Position numbers and translations under genes: made by a program | Notes under the pieces: model-generated | The model's input: the letters and a program-made list of their open reading frames with translations, nothing else | Database searches by the model: none | What the model was told of the DNA's origin: nothing | Assembly (NCBI RefSeq): GCF_003258365.1 | Contig: NZ_QHKM01000016.1 | Span: forward strand, 1 to 41,605 | Length of the DNA: 41,605 nt | Reading direction: 5' to 3' | Source of the DNA: Hymenobacter edaphi | GTDB taxonomy: Bacteria > Bacteroidota > Bacteroidia > Cytophagales > Hymenobacteraceae | Shown here: positions 1 through 9,747 of the stretch, in pieces | Layout: each line of letters begins with the position of its first letter | How positions within the stretch are numbered: the stretch's first letter is position 1

Positions 1-127
1 CGCCCGTATCGGCCGCCTCGTGCGCAAATCCCTCTCCTTCTCCCGCTCTCTGAAGCTGCTCGACGCTTGCATCCACCTGTTCCTACACGACTACAACGCC
101 ACGCGACACCCTCGTTGAGCCACTACC
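1..127. mobile_element. Right end of an IS1-family insertion sequence
   Basis: The transposase stop at 118 is followed at 121-127 by CACTACC. IS1-family elements begin GGTnnTG-like and end with its complement, so 127 is a plausible right terminus. Base composition changes to an AT-richer stretch right after it. The left end and target duplication lie outside the window, so the exact border is an inference. Confidence 0.55.
2..118 (+). CDS. IS1-family transposase, C-terminal end (partial)
   Basis: This is the last 38 codons of a DDE transposase that begins before the window. The visible residues include RLVRKSLSFSRSLKLLD, matching the conserved tail of IS1 InsB (in E. coli RLGRKSLSFSKSVELHD), and the frame ends in TGA at 116-118. 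IS1-family enzymes cut and join the ends of their own element. The start, the DDE residues and any frameshift site are outside the window, so activity cannot be judged. The family call rests on this short but characteristic tail. Confidence 0.75.
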   Translation, partial: ARIGRLVRKSLSFSRSLKLLDACIHLFLHDYNATRHPR

Positions 128-409
128 ATATTTTTTACCTTGATTCTTATTCTCTACGGTCGCTGGTGCCGCTGCAAACGCTGTATTATTTTGTTCCATC
201 AATGACGGTTTATCAAGGCTATTGGAAGTTGAAGTGCAGGCGGGCGTGAAGAGCGAAGAATTAGATTGCTCGACGGGCCTGCAGAACTGTAGTTGGAGTT
301 GATTGCGAAGCGGTGCTGCATTGCAAACCTGAGCGGACAACGGCGTCGCTGTCGAAAAGGCATAATGGTTCAGCTGGCAAAAATACCGGGATTTGTTCAG
401 AGTTCTAGG
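128..409 (-). pseudogene. Possible host open frame interrupted by the IS1-like element
   Basis: A minus-strand frame stays open from a stop at 410-412 to the inferred IS end at 127, then runs on into the element. Its translation is rich in Asn, Gln, Ser and Thr (for example SNSSLFTPACTSTSNSLDK), unlike the Arg/Ala/Gly-rich nonsense of shadow frames in this genome. No ATG lies near its 5' end; internal starts are TTG at 340 and ATG at 199. It could be a gene remnant or chance. No family is recognised. Confidence 0.22.
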
Positions 410-495
410 TCAGGATGCGTTGGGCACGCGTGGGCCGCAGAAAATGCCGTCGGACTTCCGCTCAGCGCGGGTGGCGGCAGGCGCGGTGCGCCCAT

Positions 496-536
496 AAAAA
501 TACCGCGCCGCACCTGATAAGCCAGGCGGCGCGGTA
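496..536 (-). terminator. Intrinsic terminator after the 580-1050 gene
   Basis: An 11-bp perfect GC-rich stem (501-511 with 526-536) reads on the minus strand into a run of T (positions 500-496). It lies about 45 bases past the stop of the minus-strand gene ending at 580. The tip contains CCTGAT-like sequence shared with other terminators here. Confidence 0.75.
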
Positions 537-579
537 ACAATCAAGGCTAGGGATAGAACCAGGCCACGGCCGGATACTA

Positions 580-1050
580 CTAAAACAGTCCCTTCTTTTT
601 CTTCGTGCTCGACACCGGCGTCGACGGGTACTTGATGTTCACCTTCTTCCAGTACAGGTAGTTGTCGATTTTGGCTTCCACCAGGTAGGTGCCGGCCGGG
701 ATGTGGCCCAGATCGACGGGGGCGCCGGTGTGGGTGGCCGGGTCGAGGGCCTGCTGATATACCACGGCCTTCTTGTAGTTGGTCATGGTGAGTGTGCCGG
801 GCTTGGTAAACTGCTGGGTGAAGCTCAGCAGCACGGCGTTGGAGTTGGGCTTGGGAAACACGTCGATGCCCGACAGCGTTTCCACGCGCTTGATGCCGCC
901 GTCGAGCACCAGCGGCTCGGCCTCCGACTTGGACTTGATCTGGGTGCCGGTCGTTTCCGACTTGGTTTTGGTCTTGACCTTGGTCTGGGCCTGCGCGGCC
1001 GAAACGGTGAGCAGGGCGGTAGCAGCGAGCAGGTAAACGGAGCGTTTCAT
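580..1050 (-). CDS. Small secreted protein with a sorting-domain-like beta-sandwich
   Basis: A 156-residue protein. The start at 1050 is chosen because it gives a clean signal peptide ([22 protein letters not shown], split here only by cleavage after AQA); the open frame upstream is Arg-rich and unlikely to be translated. A Lys/Thr-rich stretch ([10 protein letters not shown]) follows the signal. The C-terminal two thirds run [10 protein letters not shown], then [16 protein letters not shown] and KKVNIKYP, which resembles the type A C-terminal sorting domain of the type IX secretion system (PNP motif, then LPAGxYxVxV). Unlike a classical sorting domain it ends in a Lys-rich tail, and there is almost no cargo before it. 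It may therefore be a free-standing periplasmic or outer-membrane-associated protein. Function unknown. It diverges from aspS and has its own terminator. Confidence 0.7.
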   Translation of the reverse strand: MKRSVYLLAATALLTVSAAQAQTKVKTKTKSETTGTQIKSKSEAEPLVLDGGIKRVETLSGIDVFPKPNSNAVLLSFTQQFTKPGTLTMTNYKKAVVYQQALDPATHTGAPVDLGHIPAGTYLVEAKIDNYLYWKKVNIKYPSTPVSSTKKKKGLF

Positions 1051-1195
1051 GGGGCGAAAGAGTTTCCGCAAGAAAGCGGACAAACGATGAAATGACAGGT
1101 GAAGGAGCCAAGCAGGCGGCTGAGCGGCCCGTTGCACATTCCGGGCCAAATTGCACAACGCGCCTTGTACGTGCCAATCGGGCGCGCGGCTTGCC

Positions 1196-1203
1196 TATCT
1201 TTG
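1196..1203 (+). promoter_or_regulatory. -7 box upstream of aspS
   Basis: TATCTTTG matches the Bacteroidota -7 consensus TAnnTTTG exactly. No TTG stands at the usual distance upstream (the nearest is 28 bases away), so the promoter is only partly supported. It would give a leader of roughly 90 bases before the aspS ATG. Confidence 0.4.
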
Positions 1204-1295
1204 CCGGCTCCGAAATTGATTGTGCGGCTGCTTCCAAGTGGCCCGAACGACCCCGGCTGCCGCCTGCCCCGCGGCGCGGGCTTACCCTGCGAATT

Positions 1296-3056
1296 ATGCT
1301 CCGAACCCACACCTGCGGCGACTTGCGCCAGGAACATGTTGGTCAAACCGTTACGCTCAGCGGCTGGGTGCAGCGCACCCGCGACAAGGGCGCCCTGCTC
1401 TACCTCGACCTGCGCGACCGGTACGGCATCACCCAGGTGGTGTTCGAGCAGGGCGTGGAAGCCGAGCAGCTGCGCGAGCAGGCCCGCGAGCTGGGCCGCG
1501 AATTTGTGGTGAGCGTGACGGGCCGCGTGGCCGAGCGCTACAGCAAAAACGCCAACCTGCCCACCGGCGACGTCGAAATCCGCCCCGATACCCTGACGGT
1601 GCTCAACCCGGCCAAGCTGCCGCCCTTCCTGATCGAAGACGAGACGGACGGTGGCGACGAGGCCCGCATGAAGTACCGCTACCTCGATTTGCGCCGCAAC
1701 CCGGTGCGCCGCAACCTGGAGCTGCGCCACCGCCTCGCGCAGTCGGTGCGCCGCTACCTCGACGGGCAGGGCTTCCTGGAGGTGGAGACGCCCGTGCTCA
1801 TCAAGAGCACCCCGGAAGGCGCCCGCGACTTCGTGGTGCCCTCGCGCATGAACCCCGGGCAGTTCTACGCCCTGCCCCAGTCGCCGCAGACGTTCAAGCA
1901 GCTGCTGATGGTGTCGGGCTTCGACCGCTACTTCCAGATCGTGAAGTGCTTCCGCGACGAGGACCTGCGCGCCGACCGCCAGCCCGAATTCACCCAGATC
2001 GACTGCGAAATGGCCTTCGTGGAGCAGGAAGACATCCTGCAGACCTTCGAGGGCCTCACGCGCCAGCTGTTCATCGAGGTGAAGGGCTTCGATCCGGGCG
2101 AGTTTCCGCGCATGACCTACGCCGACGCCATGCGCCGCTACGGCTCCGACAAGCCCGACACGCGCTTTGCCATGGAGTTTGTGGAGCTGAACGAGGTGGC
2201 CAAAGGCCAGGGCTTCCCGGTGTTCGACAACGCCGAGCTGGTGGTGGGCATCAACGCCAACACCTGCGCCAGCTTCACCCGCAAGCAGCTCGACGAGCTG
2301 ACCGACTTCGTGAAGCGGCCGCAGGTGGGCGCCACCGGGCTGGTGTACGCCCGCGTGGAGCCCGACGGCACCGTAAAGTCGTCGGTGGACAAGTTCTATA
2401 GCCAAGAAGTGCTGCAGCAGTGGAAGGAAGCTTTCGGCGCCCAGTCGGGTGACTTGCTGCTCATCCTGGCCGGCCCGGCCGACAAAACCCGCAAGGCCCT
2501 CAACGAGCTGCGCCTGGAAATGGGCCAGCGCCTCGGGCTGCGCAACAAGGAGGACTTCCGCCCGCTGTGGGTGCTCGATTTCCCGCTGCTGGAATACAAC
2601 GAAGAGGACGGCCGCTACTACGCCATGCACCACCCCTTCACCTCGCCCAAGCCCGAGGACGTGCCCCTGCTCGACACCAAGCCCGGCGAGGTGCGCGCCA
2701 ACGCCTACGACCTGGTGATTAACGGCACTGAAATCGGCGGCGGCTCCATCCGTATTCATGACCGCGGCGTGCAGGCGCGCATGTTCGAGCTGCTGGGCTT
2801 CTCGCCCGAGGAGGCCGAGGCGCAGTTTGGCTTCTTGCTCAACGCCTTTGAGTACGGCGCCCCGCCCCACGGCGGCATTGCCTTCGGCTTCGACCGCCTC
2901 TGCTCCATGTTCGGCGGCGCCGACTCGATCCGCGACTTCATTGCCTTCCCCAAAAACAACTCCGGCCGCGACGTGATGATTGACTCGCCCTCGGAAATTT
3001 CGGCCGCCCAGCTCAAGGAGCTGAGCATCGATACCAAGGTGGAAACGGGGAAGTAG
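1296..3056 (+). CDS. aspS: Aspartyl-tRNA synthetase
   Basis: Class II synthetase that charges tRNA-Asp with aspartate in the cytoplasm. At 586 residues it has the length of the bacterial type. Order of parts: N-terminal anticodon-binding OB-fold ([19 protein letters not shown] near residue 20-40); catalytic core with motif 2 ([18 protein letters not shown] near 217-234); a bacterial GAD insertion domain in the middle; and motif 3 ([10 protein letters not shown] near 525-535). The ATG at 1296 is chosen because [10 protein letters not shown] matches the normal N-terminus; the longer open frame from 1092 adds low-complexity sequence. It is followed after 6 bases by a small gene on the same strand. 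Whether it is discriminating (Asp only) or also charges tRNA-Asn was not worked out here. Confidence 0.97.
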   Translation: MLRTHTCGDLRQEHVGQTVTLSGWVQRTRDKGALLYLDLRDRYGITQVVFEQGVEAEQLREQARELGREFVVSVTGRVAERYSKNANLPTGDVEIRPDTLTVLNPAKLPPFLIEDETDGGDEARMKYRYLDLRRNPVRRNLELRHRLAQSVRRYLDGQGFLEVETPVLIKSTPEGARDFVVPSRMNPGQFYALPQSPQTFKQLLMVSGFDRYFQIVKCFRDEDLRADRQPEFTQIDCEMAFVEQEDILQTFEGLTRQLFIEVKGFDPGEFPRMTYADAMRRYGSDKPDTRFAMEFVELNEVAKGQGFPVFDNAELVVGINANTCASFTRKQLDELTDFVKRPQVGATGLVYARVEPDGTVKSSVDKFYSQEVLQQWKEAFGAQSGDLLLILAGPADKTRKALNELRLEMGQRLGLRNKEDFRPLWVLDFPLLEYNEEDGRYYAMHHPFTSPKPEDVPLLDTKPGEVRANAYDLVINGTEIGGGSIRIHDRGVQARMFELLGFSPEEAEAQFGFLLNAFEYGAPPHGGIAFGFDRLCSMFGGADSIRDFIAFPKNNSGRDVMIDSPSEISAAQLKELSIDTKVETGK

Positions 3057-3062
3057 CAGAAG

Positions 3063-3512
3063 GTGAGTCAAAAGAAGGGCAAAGCCCAAGCCTTCGAGCA
3101 CGAAATTTACTATTCGCAGAGTAGCATCGCCGCCGATGGATTCTGGGTTTTGATTTTCCTTGGGCTTGGCATCTTTACAGCCGTAATGGGGAATTACTGG
3201 GGAGCTTTATTTCTTGGCGGTGCGGCGCTTTTCATATCAGTTCGCGCTGTGAGAAGGGCACGTGTCAACGGCCCAGTAATAAAATTCGGCCGTTCCGGAA
3301 TATGGACCGCTCAACTGGGTTTCAAAACCTGGCATCAGGTTGTGGCAGTTATGCAAACTCATACCAGTACCCGTGGTGCCACCTCTTTGCACCTGAGTAT
3401 CGCACAACGTGGCAGCAACACCCAGATTGAATTGCAGAGCATTCCGGCTAACGATCTGGCGGTGGATGTTCGAACATTACGGGTGTGGCTGAAGAAGTAC
3501 ACCGTTGGCTAA
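3063..3512 (+). CDS. Small two-TM membrane protein, hypothetical
   Basis: 149 residues starting with GTG just after the aspS stop, so probably co-transcribed. Two hydrophobic segments at about 27-42 and 46-62 (GFWVLIFLGLGIFTAVMG; GALFLGGAALFISV) are followed by a soluble beta-rich part with a conserved-looking KFGRSGIWTAQLGFKTW segment, which recalls the PH-like domains of bacterial membrane proteins such as the STM3941 group. No catalytic motif is seen. GC content is visibly below that of aspS, which suggests a different history. A strong terminator follows it. Confidence 0.65.
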   Translation: MSQKKGKAQAFEHEIYYSQSSIAADGFWVLIFLGLGIFTAVMGNYWGALFLGGAALFISVRAVRRARVNGPVIKFGRSGIWTAQLGFKTWHQVVAVMQTHTSTRGATSLHLSIAQRGSNTQIELQSIPANDLAVDVRTLRVWLKKYTVG

Positions 3513-3520
3513 TCCAAACG

Positions 3521-3554
3521 ACAAGCGGTGCCTGATACATCAGGTGCCGCTTGT
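3521..3554 (+). terminator. Strong hairpin terminator with CCTGAT/ATCAGG tip
   Basis: The 15-base arms 3521-3535 and 3540-3554 pair completely, including two G-T pairs, around a 4-base loop. T-rich sequence (CGTATTTTC) follows. It closes the aspS transcript. The next open frame begins inside or just after it. Confidence 0.75.
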
Positions 3555-3568
3555 CGTATTTTCACGTT

Positions 3569-3958
3569 ATGCGTCCAGATTTAGAAGAAGCATTCATCCG
3601 CAAGTTTATTGTCAAAAACAGGCGACCTAGCTATCTGTATTTCCTAGAGAGAGGGAAAAGCAATGGGCACATCGCTTCTATGCTTCAGCACGGGCAGCAT
3701 CTTGATCATAGCTTGTTTCGGGAGCTGCGGACCCATCCTGATAAGAGCAAGGCTGAGGTGGTGCGCAAAGCGCTTGATCTGAAGCTAAAGTCAGGGTATA
3801 TCATTTCATTTGATGATAGGATAAATGGTCTGGAGCTTCCCACCGAGCAGGCAATAGATACTGTGGTCGGCCAAGAATCTACGCTGCTGATTCTGGGCAG
3901 TAACCAACTGGTGTATCTCGAAACAGAGCATCCAAGCCCTGGATACCTGAGTCTGTAA
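3569..3958 (+). CDS. Hypothetical protein, about 129 residues
   Basis: The ATG at 3569 (MRPDLEEAFIRKF) is preferred to TTG at 3551, which lies inside the terminator stem. The protein looks soluble, with a basic N-terminal half (RKFIVKNRRPSYLYFLERGK) and a C-terminal part with LELPTEQAIDTVVG and LILGSNQLVYLE. No signal peptide, membrane segment or known motif is recognised. GC is low for the region. It ends 16 bases before the convergent dioxygenase gene, and no clear terminator separates the two. Confidence 0.6.
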   Translation: MRPDLEEAFIRKFIVKNRRPSYLYFLERGKSNGHIASMLQHGQHLDHSLFRELRTHPDKSKAEVVRKALDLKLKSGYIISFDDRINGLELPTEQAIDTVVGQESTLLILGSNQLVYLETEHPSPGYLSL

Positions 3959-3974
3959 TAAGCCAGCGCGTTTA

Positions 3975-5009
3975 TCACAGCCACGCCAGATTCTCCTTGA
4001 ACTCCACCGGGTACATGTTCAGGTACTGCACGATGCGCGGGTAGCGGCCGCGGTTGGGGCTGCTGCCGTGGGGCAGGGCGTGGTGCCAGATGACGAAGTC
4101 GCCGGCTTCGGCGGCAATGGGCACGGCCTGCGCGTCCAGGTTCACCTGGCGCGGGTCGGTGCCGGGCGGCAGGCTGGCCAGCCACGCGGGCAGGGTGCGG
4201 TGAAAGCCGGGCACGCAGCAAAAGGCGCCCTGCTCGGCTGGCGTGTCGCAGAGGTAGAGCAGGCCCTGGGTGCCGAAGCGGAAGGGCGGTTCCAGGCTCA
4301 TGTCCCAGTGCAGACGCGGGCCCTGGAAAGGAAGCTTGGGCGTTTCGGGCGGGTTGAAGCTGGTGCGGTCGGTGGTCATCCAGAGGTCGGCCGTTTGCCA
4401 GAGCTGGGCAAAGGCCTTGTGGATGCGCGCCGACTGCCGGTTGGCCCGCAGCGTGGGGTGATGGTAGAACTCCATCATGATGCCCTTGCCGATGGGTTTC
4501 TGGTACCAGGTGGCCGGGGCCTCTGGCTTCATGCCCAGGGCTTCCCACACGGCCTGTTCCGTGGCCCGGGCCTGCTCTTTCGGAATGGCCCCGCGCAGAA
4601 TCACGTAGCCGTGCTCGTCCCAGAACGCCAGGTCCTCCGCGCTGAGTACGTCCGGCGCCTGCTCCACCGCCCGCAGGTGTTGCTGCAGTTCGCCGGGGTA
4701 GGGCCGGCCGGAAAACAGGCTGTTGAGGCGCGCCACCTGCAACGGGTCCAACTGCCCGTCGTGCTTGCTGAGCACCCAGCGTTCAAACTCCGCAAAGCTG
4801 GGGGCGAAATTGCCCAGATACTGCAGGGTTTCTTCGAGCGGCAGCCCCAGTCCGTTCAGCAACAGGTTGTCGAGGCGCCAGTCTTTTGCCGTTGGTTCGA
4901 TAAACGTGCCGTTGCGCGCGGCCAGCGTCTGCGACCAGAAACGCTTCAAATGTTGAACTCCCAACTCCCCGGTTTCCTCTAAGCTGGCCAGCTGATGCGG
5001 CATAATCAT
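3975..5009 (-). CDS. Phytanoyl-CoA dioxygenase (PhyH) family protein
   Basis: A 344-residue Fe(II)/2-oxoglutarate-dependent oxygenase of the PhyH type. The double-stranded beta-helix fills the C-terminal two thirds. The metal facial triad is visible as H234-x-D236 (RLHWDMS) and a distal His in HHALPHGSSPNRG (probably H314), with an Arg a few residues on (R322 or R325) as the likely 2-oxoglutarate anchor. FWDEHGYVILRG near 129-140 is the usual N-terminal family segment. The first 110 residues are an extension of unknown role. The start is 5009, or 5003 (MIM...). Substrate unknown; family members hydroxylate small metabolites or lipid-derived acids. It has its own promoter and no operon partner. 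Confidence 0.85.
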   Translation of the reverse strand: MIMPHQLASLEETGELGVQHLKRFWSQTLAARNGTFIEPTAKDWRLDNLLLNGLGLPLEETLQYLGNFAPSFAEFERWVLSKHDGQLDPLQVARLNSLFSGRPYPGELQQHLRAVEQAPDVLSAEDLAFWDEHGYVILRGAIPKEQARATEQAVWEALGMKPEAPATWYQKPIGKGIMMEFYHHPTLRANRQSARIHKAFAQLWQTADLWMTTDRTSFNPPETPKLPFQGPRLHWDMSLEPPFRFGTQGLLYLCDTPAEQGAFCCVPGFHRTLPAWLASLPPGTDPRQVNLDAQAVPIAAEAGDFVIWHHALPHGSSPNRGRYPRIVQYLNMYPVEFKENLAWL

Positions 5010-5062
5010 TCGCGTTTAAAGACTCTGGTAATTCCCGGGACCAATGCGCGGGGATGGTAGCG

Positions 5063-5094
5063 GCAAGGTAAAGGGAAGCTACCCATTGCGGCAA
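5063..5094 (-). promoter_or_regulatory. Promoter of the PhyH gene
   Basis: On the minus strand a TTG (complement of 5092-5094) stands 21 bases before TACCTTGC (complement of 5063-5070), close to the TTG-N20-TAnnTTTG pattern. It would give a leader of about 50 bases. Confidence 0.5.
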
Positions 5095-5210
5095 TCAAAA
5101 TCAGCGCGGCCGACCAGGACGCCGCGAAAACCGGCTTGTGCTGTCGGCGCCTGCCGGGGTGCGGGCCCAATAGCGCGGAACTACCCTAGAAAGCCGGATA
5201 TTAGCGCCGA

Positions 5211-6110
5211 ATGACAACGCCGTTACCCGACCATCTGGCCGCGCTTCCGGCGGCACCTGCGCGCGAAAATTGGAGCGAAATCGACGTGGCGTTGGTGCGC
5301 GGCCACTCGCGCCTCGTCGGCAGCCGCAGCGTGCAGCCCCTGAAGCTGCTGAACCCGCGCTCCAATGCGGCGGCCTGCCACGTGGTGCTGTCCAGCTACG
5401 GCGGCGGTCTGCTGGCCGGCGACGTGATTCGGCTGCGGGTGCGGGCCCGGGCGGGGACGCAGCTGTTTCTCGGCTCCCAGGCCAGCACCAAGGTCTACCG
5501 CTCGGGCGGCGGGGCCGTGGCCGAGCAGCTCACCGAGGGCGAAGTGGAAGCCGGGGCCGCGGCCGTGGTATTCCCCGACCCGGTGGTGCCGCAGGCGGGC
5601 AGCCGCTACCGGCAGGTGCAGCACTGGCAGGTGCAGCCCGGCGCCCTGCTGCTGCTGGCCGACTGGTTTAGCGCCGGCCGCACCGATGCCGGGGAGCAAT
5701 TTGCCTTCGATGCGTACCACGCCGAGCTGCGCGTGCGCCGGGCTGGCCACCTGCGCGTGCTCGACCGGTTCAGCTTCGAGCCGGCCGCGCACATTGCCGC
5801 CTCGCCGGCCAACTTTCAGCAGTACCAAACCACGCTGTCGGTGTACTTGGTGGGCACGCCCGGCGAGGAGCGGTTTGAGCGCCTGGGGGCCGCATTGCTG
5901 GCGCTGCAGATGCCCGGCCGCCGCGAGCTGCACTTCCACCTGCCCGCGCACGCCTGCGCGCTGACGGTGGTGCCGGCCCGCGAAGACGTGTACGTGCTGC
6001 GCGCCGCCGCCCGCCGCCGCCTCGATCTGCAGCCGCTGCTGGCGGCGCTGATGCAGCTCGTCGCCGCCGAGGACGTGCTGGGCTACAATCCGTGGGAACG
6101 GAAGTACTAA
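5211..6110 (+). CDS. ureD: Urease accessory protein UreD
   Basis: 299 residues, the normal size for UreD (also called UreH in some species), the scaffold that binds apo-urease and with UreF and UreG delivers nickel to the active site. Recognised from SSYGGGLLAGDVIRLRV, then QLFLGSQASTKVYRS, then a conserved PDPVVPQAGSRY segment and WFSAGRT. Translation begins at ATG 5211 with no alternative nearby. It runs on the plus strand towards ureG, so it is separately transcribed from the other urease genes. The 270-base gap to ureG holds REP-like repeats. Confidence 0.92.
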   Translation: MTTPLPDHLAALPAAPARENWSEIDVALVRGHSRLVGSRSVQPLKLLNPRSNAAACHVVLSSYGGGLLAGDVIRLRVRARAGTQLFLGSQASTKVYRSGGGAVAEQLTEGEVEAGAAAVVFPDPVVPQAGSRYRQVQHWQVQPGALLLLADWFSAGRTDAGEQFAFDAYHAELRVRRAGHLRVLDRFSFEPAAHIAASPANFQQYQTTLSVYLVGTPGEERFERLGAALLALQMPGRRELHFHLPAHACALTVVPAREDVYVLRAAARRRLDLQPLLAALMQLVAAEDVLGYNPWERKY

Positions 6111-6128
6111 GCGGCTGTGGCACCGGCC

Positions 6129-6355
6129 GTCATTGCGAGAAAGAATGACAGTCAGCGCCTTAAGCGGCGCCAATCTTTCCTCCAGTAGCGCCGCCGTTAC
6201 AACTGGCCAAAGCCCAGAAAGCACTGCCCGAATCTGCAGACGCGAGGTTGCGGGCGGTGCTGCTTGTAGCGTTGTGCCGCGAGCGGCCTGATTGGCTATG
6301 CCTTCCGGTGGTTGCCGCGCTTGACGATGTCGACCTTCGGTTCGTGCGCAATGAC
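6129..6355. repeat. REP-like inverted repeat region between ureD and ureG
   Basis: GTCATTGCG (6129-6137) and its complement CGCAATGAC (6347-6355) bracket the gap. Inside, 6290-6313 (GATTGGCTATGCCTTCCGG...) matches 32093-32116 in 21 of 24 bases. No gene is seen in 6111-6379. Confidence 0.5.
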
Positions 6356-6379
6356 GATGGGGGCCACCGTCGCATGAGG

Positions 6380-7132
6380 TTACCGCCGGTCTTCGCGCAC
6401 CGAGGCCAGGGCGCGGGCTTTGGCTTGGTGAATGTGCGCGATGATGACGTCGAGGTTGTGGCCATCGAGGGCGCGGGCGAAGACGAACGGGCCCTCCCCG
6501 CGCATCTTGCGGGCGTCGCGCTCCATCACCGCGAGGTCGGCGCGCACCAGCTCGGCCAGGTCGATTTTGTTGATGACCAGCAAATCCGACTGCGTGATGC
6601 CCGGCCCGCCCTTGCGCGGCACCTTGTCGCCGCCCGACACGTCGATGACGTAGATGGAGTAGTCGACCAACTCGCGGCTGAAGTGGGCCGCCAGGTTGTC
6701 GCCGCCGCTTTCCACGAACAGGTAATCCAGCTGGCCGAAGCGTTGCATGAGGCCCTCCAGCGCGTTCATGTTCAGCGAAATGTCCTCGCGGATGGCCGCG
6801 TGGGGGCAGCCGCCGGTTTCCACCCCCACGATGCGCTCGGGCGGCAAGGCGTTGTGGCGGGTCAGAAACTCGGCGTCCTCGCGGGTGAAGATGTCGTTGG
6901 TGACCACGCCCAGCTCGAACCCGTCGCGCAGCTGCTCGCACAGGGCCTTGAGCAGGGCCGTCTTGCCGGTGCCCACCGGCCCGCCGATGCCCACCGTGAA
7001 AGCGCGCTTGCGGAAGTTGCGGTAGGAGGGCAGCTGGCGGGTGTCGCGCGCGTTGAAGTCGCCCGGCGACTCGTAGTACTCGTGCGGGTTGTGGCCGTGG
7101 AGCAGCAGGGCAAGTTTGTCGACGAAGGCCAT
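6380..7132 (-). CDS. ureG: Urease accessory GTPase UreG
   Basis: A 250-residue SIMIBI-class GTPase that powers nickel insertion into urease. Visible are the P-loop [11 protein letters not shown] (48-58), the nickel-binding Cys-Pro-His motif in [15 protein letters not shown] (C109-P110-H111), ESGGDNLAA, and the guanine-specificity motif NKID. It is longer than the usual 200-220 residues because of an N-terminal extension of about 45 residues that carries three His close together ([13 protein letters not shown]12, H14, H17). Such His-rich N-termini can store nickel in UreG proteins of plants and may matter here because no ureE is present. Last gene of the minus-strand urease cluster. Confidence 0.95.
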   Translation of the reverse strand: MAFVDKLALLLHGHNPHEYYESPGDFNARDTRQLPSYRNFRKRAFTVGIGGPVGTGKTALLKALCEQLRDGFELGVVTNDIFTREDAEFLTRHNALPPERIVGVETGGCPHAAIREDISLNMNALEGLMQRFGQLDYLFVESGGDNLAAHFSRELVDYSIYVIDVSGGDKVPRKGGPGITQSDLLVINKIDLAELVRADLAVMERDARKMRGEGPFVFARALDGHNLDVIIAHIHQAKARALASVREDRR

Positions 7133-7149
7133 AAGGGAGAGGTGAGAGG

Positions 7150-7225
7150 ATGAGACATGAGAAGTGAGACAGGCTTCAGTAACGACCCCTTAAACAAGTC
7201 GTCCGTCTCACTTCTCATGTCTCAT
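7150..7225. repeat. Word-type inverted repeat, ureF-ureG gap
   Basis: A perfect 21-bp arm (7150-7170, ATGAGACATGAGAAGTGAGA plus C) returns as its complement at 7205-7225, with a 34-base loop. The arm is made of near-repeats of GAGACAT/GAGAAGT. It fills most of the 102-base gap. Confidence 0.85.
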
Positions 7226-7234
7226 TGTCCCATA

Positions 7235-7906
7235 CTAGTTTTGAAACAGCTTGGAGTAAATGTCGTCGTGGAGGGTCTGGGCGGTGTCGAGCAGGAAGGC
7301 CGAGCGCGTGGCCTGCTGGTAGCCGCGGCCGGCGTGCTGAGTCAGCAGCTCGTCGAACACCGCGTAGAAGTCGTGCTGCAGGCGGTGGCCCTCCATCGGG
7401 CCGATGACGCCCAGGCGGATGGCCGCGCTGATCTGGTCGCGCAGGGCCATGTGCAGGTACATCGTCTGGATATCGGGGGCGGCGCAGCCCAGGCGCGTGA
7501 GGGCCAGGCCGAAGGCCGGGACGAAGTGCAGCGGCCGCCCGGCGTGTTCGTGCCAGGCGGTGAGCTCGGCCAGGTGGGCGTCGGGGTAAAACGATTCGAG
7601 CAGCCGCAGCCAGTTTTTGGCCTGCACCAGGCTGGCGCGGTGCAGCGCGGGCACCAGCAGCAAGGCGTCGTACTCTTCGGCCACGGCCAGCAGGCCCGCA
7701 TCGAGGCTGGCGTGGTGGCAGCAGCTGAGCAGAAACGGCAGCTCCAGGCTGGCCGCCTGCTGCAGAAAGGAGTAGAGGTAGTTGCGCAGCTCAAACCCCG
7801 TGCGCACCAGCCCGAACGCGACGCTGCTCTCCAGCCCGTACGAGTACGCGAAGGCGCCCGTCGGAATGGCGGAATCCGTGAGGTGCAGCAGGCGGGCGAA
7901 GTGCAT
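7235..7906 (-). CDS. ureF: Urease accessory protein UreF
   Basis: A 223-residue helical protein that joins UreD and UreG in the urease activation complex and is thought to control the timing of GTP hydrolysis. The start at 7906 gives MHFARLLHLTDSAIPTGAFAYS, which matches the family N-terminus (usually LxLLQLxDSxFPxGxFxHSxG). Further marks are YGLESSV and, near the C-terminus, RLGVIGPMEGHRLQ. The upstream part of the open frame lies in an inverted repeat and is not expected to be translated. It lies between ureG and ureC with repeat hairpins in both gaps. Confidence 0.92.
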   Translation of the reverse strand: MHFARLLHLTDSAIPTGAFAYSYGLESSVAFGLVRTGFELRNYLYSFLQQAASLELPFLLSCCHHASLDAGLLAVAEEYDALLLVPALHRASLVQAKNWLRLLESFYPDAHLAELTAWHEHAGRPLHFVPAFGLALTRLGCAAPDIQTMYLHMALRDQISAAIRLGVIGPMEGHRLQHDFYAVFDELLTQHAGRGYQQATRSAFLLDTAQTLHDDIYSKLFQN

Positions 7907-7928
7907 GTGGGTAGAAGTGAGGCTATAA

Positions 7929-8007
7929 GACACGAGAAGTGGGACGAGCGTCAGCAACGGCACCGCTCAACGAAACCGTTGCTGACGCTCGTCCCACTTC
8001 TCATGTC
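7929..8007. repeat. 32-bp inverted repeat, ureC-ureF gap
   Basis: Arms 7929-7960 and 7976-8007 pair at 31 of 32 positions around a 15-base loop. The outer part reuses the GAGACATGAGAAGTG word seen at 7150; the inner part is GACGAGCGTCAGCAACGG. It takes up most of the gap between ureC (stop at 8029) and the ureF start at 7906. Confidence 0.9.
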
Positions 8008-8028
8008 TCACAATCCCATGTCTCGGTT

Positions 8029-9744
<1,716 letters not shown>

Positions 9745-9747
9745 AGG

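Noticed and set aside
1047-3101. Long minus-strand open frame (684 codons) opposite aspS
   Set aside because: Antisense shadow of a GC-rich gene: Gly/Ala/His/Val-rich nonsense, no domain, and aspS is certain.
7150-8007. Repeated GAGACATGAGAAGTG units as a possible CRISPR array
   Set aside because: Copies are inverted, not direct, with no regular spacers and no cas genes.
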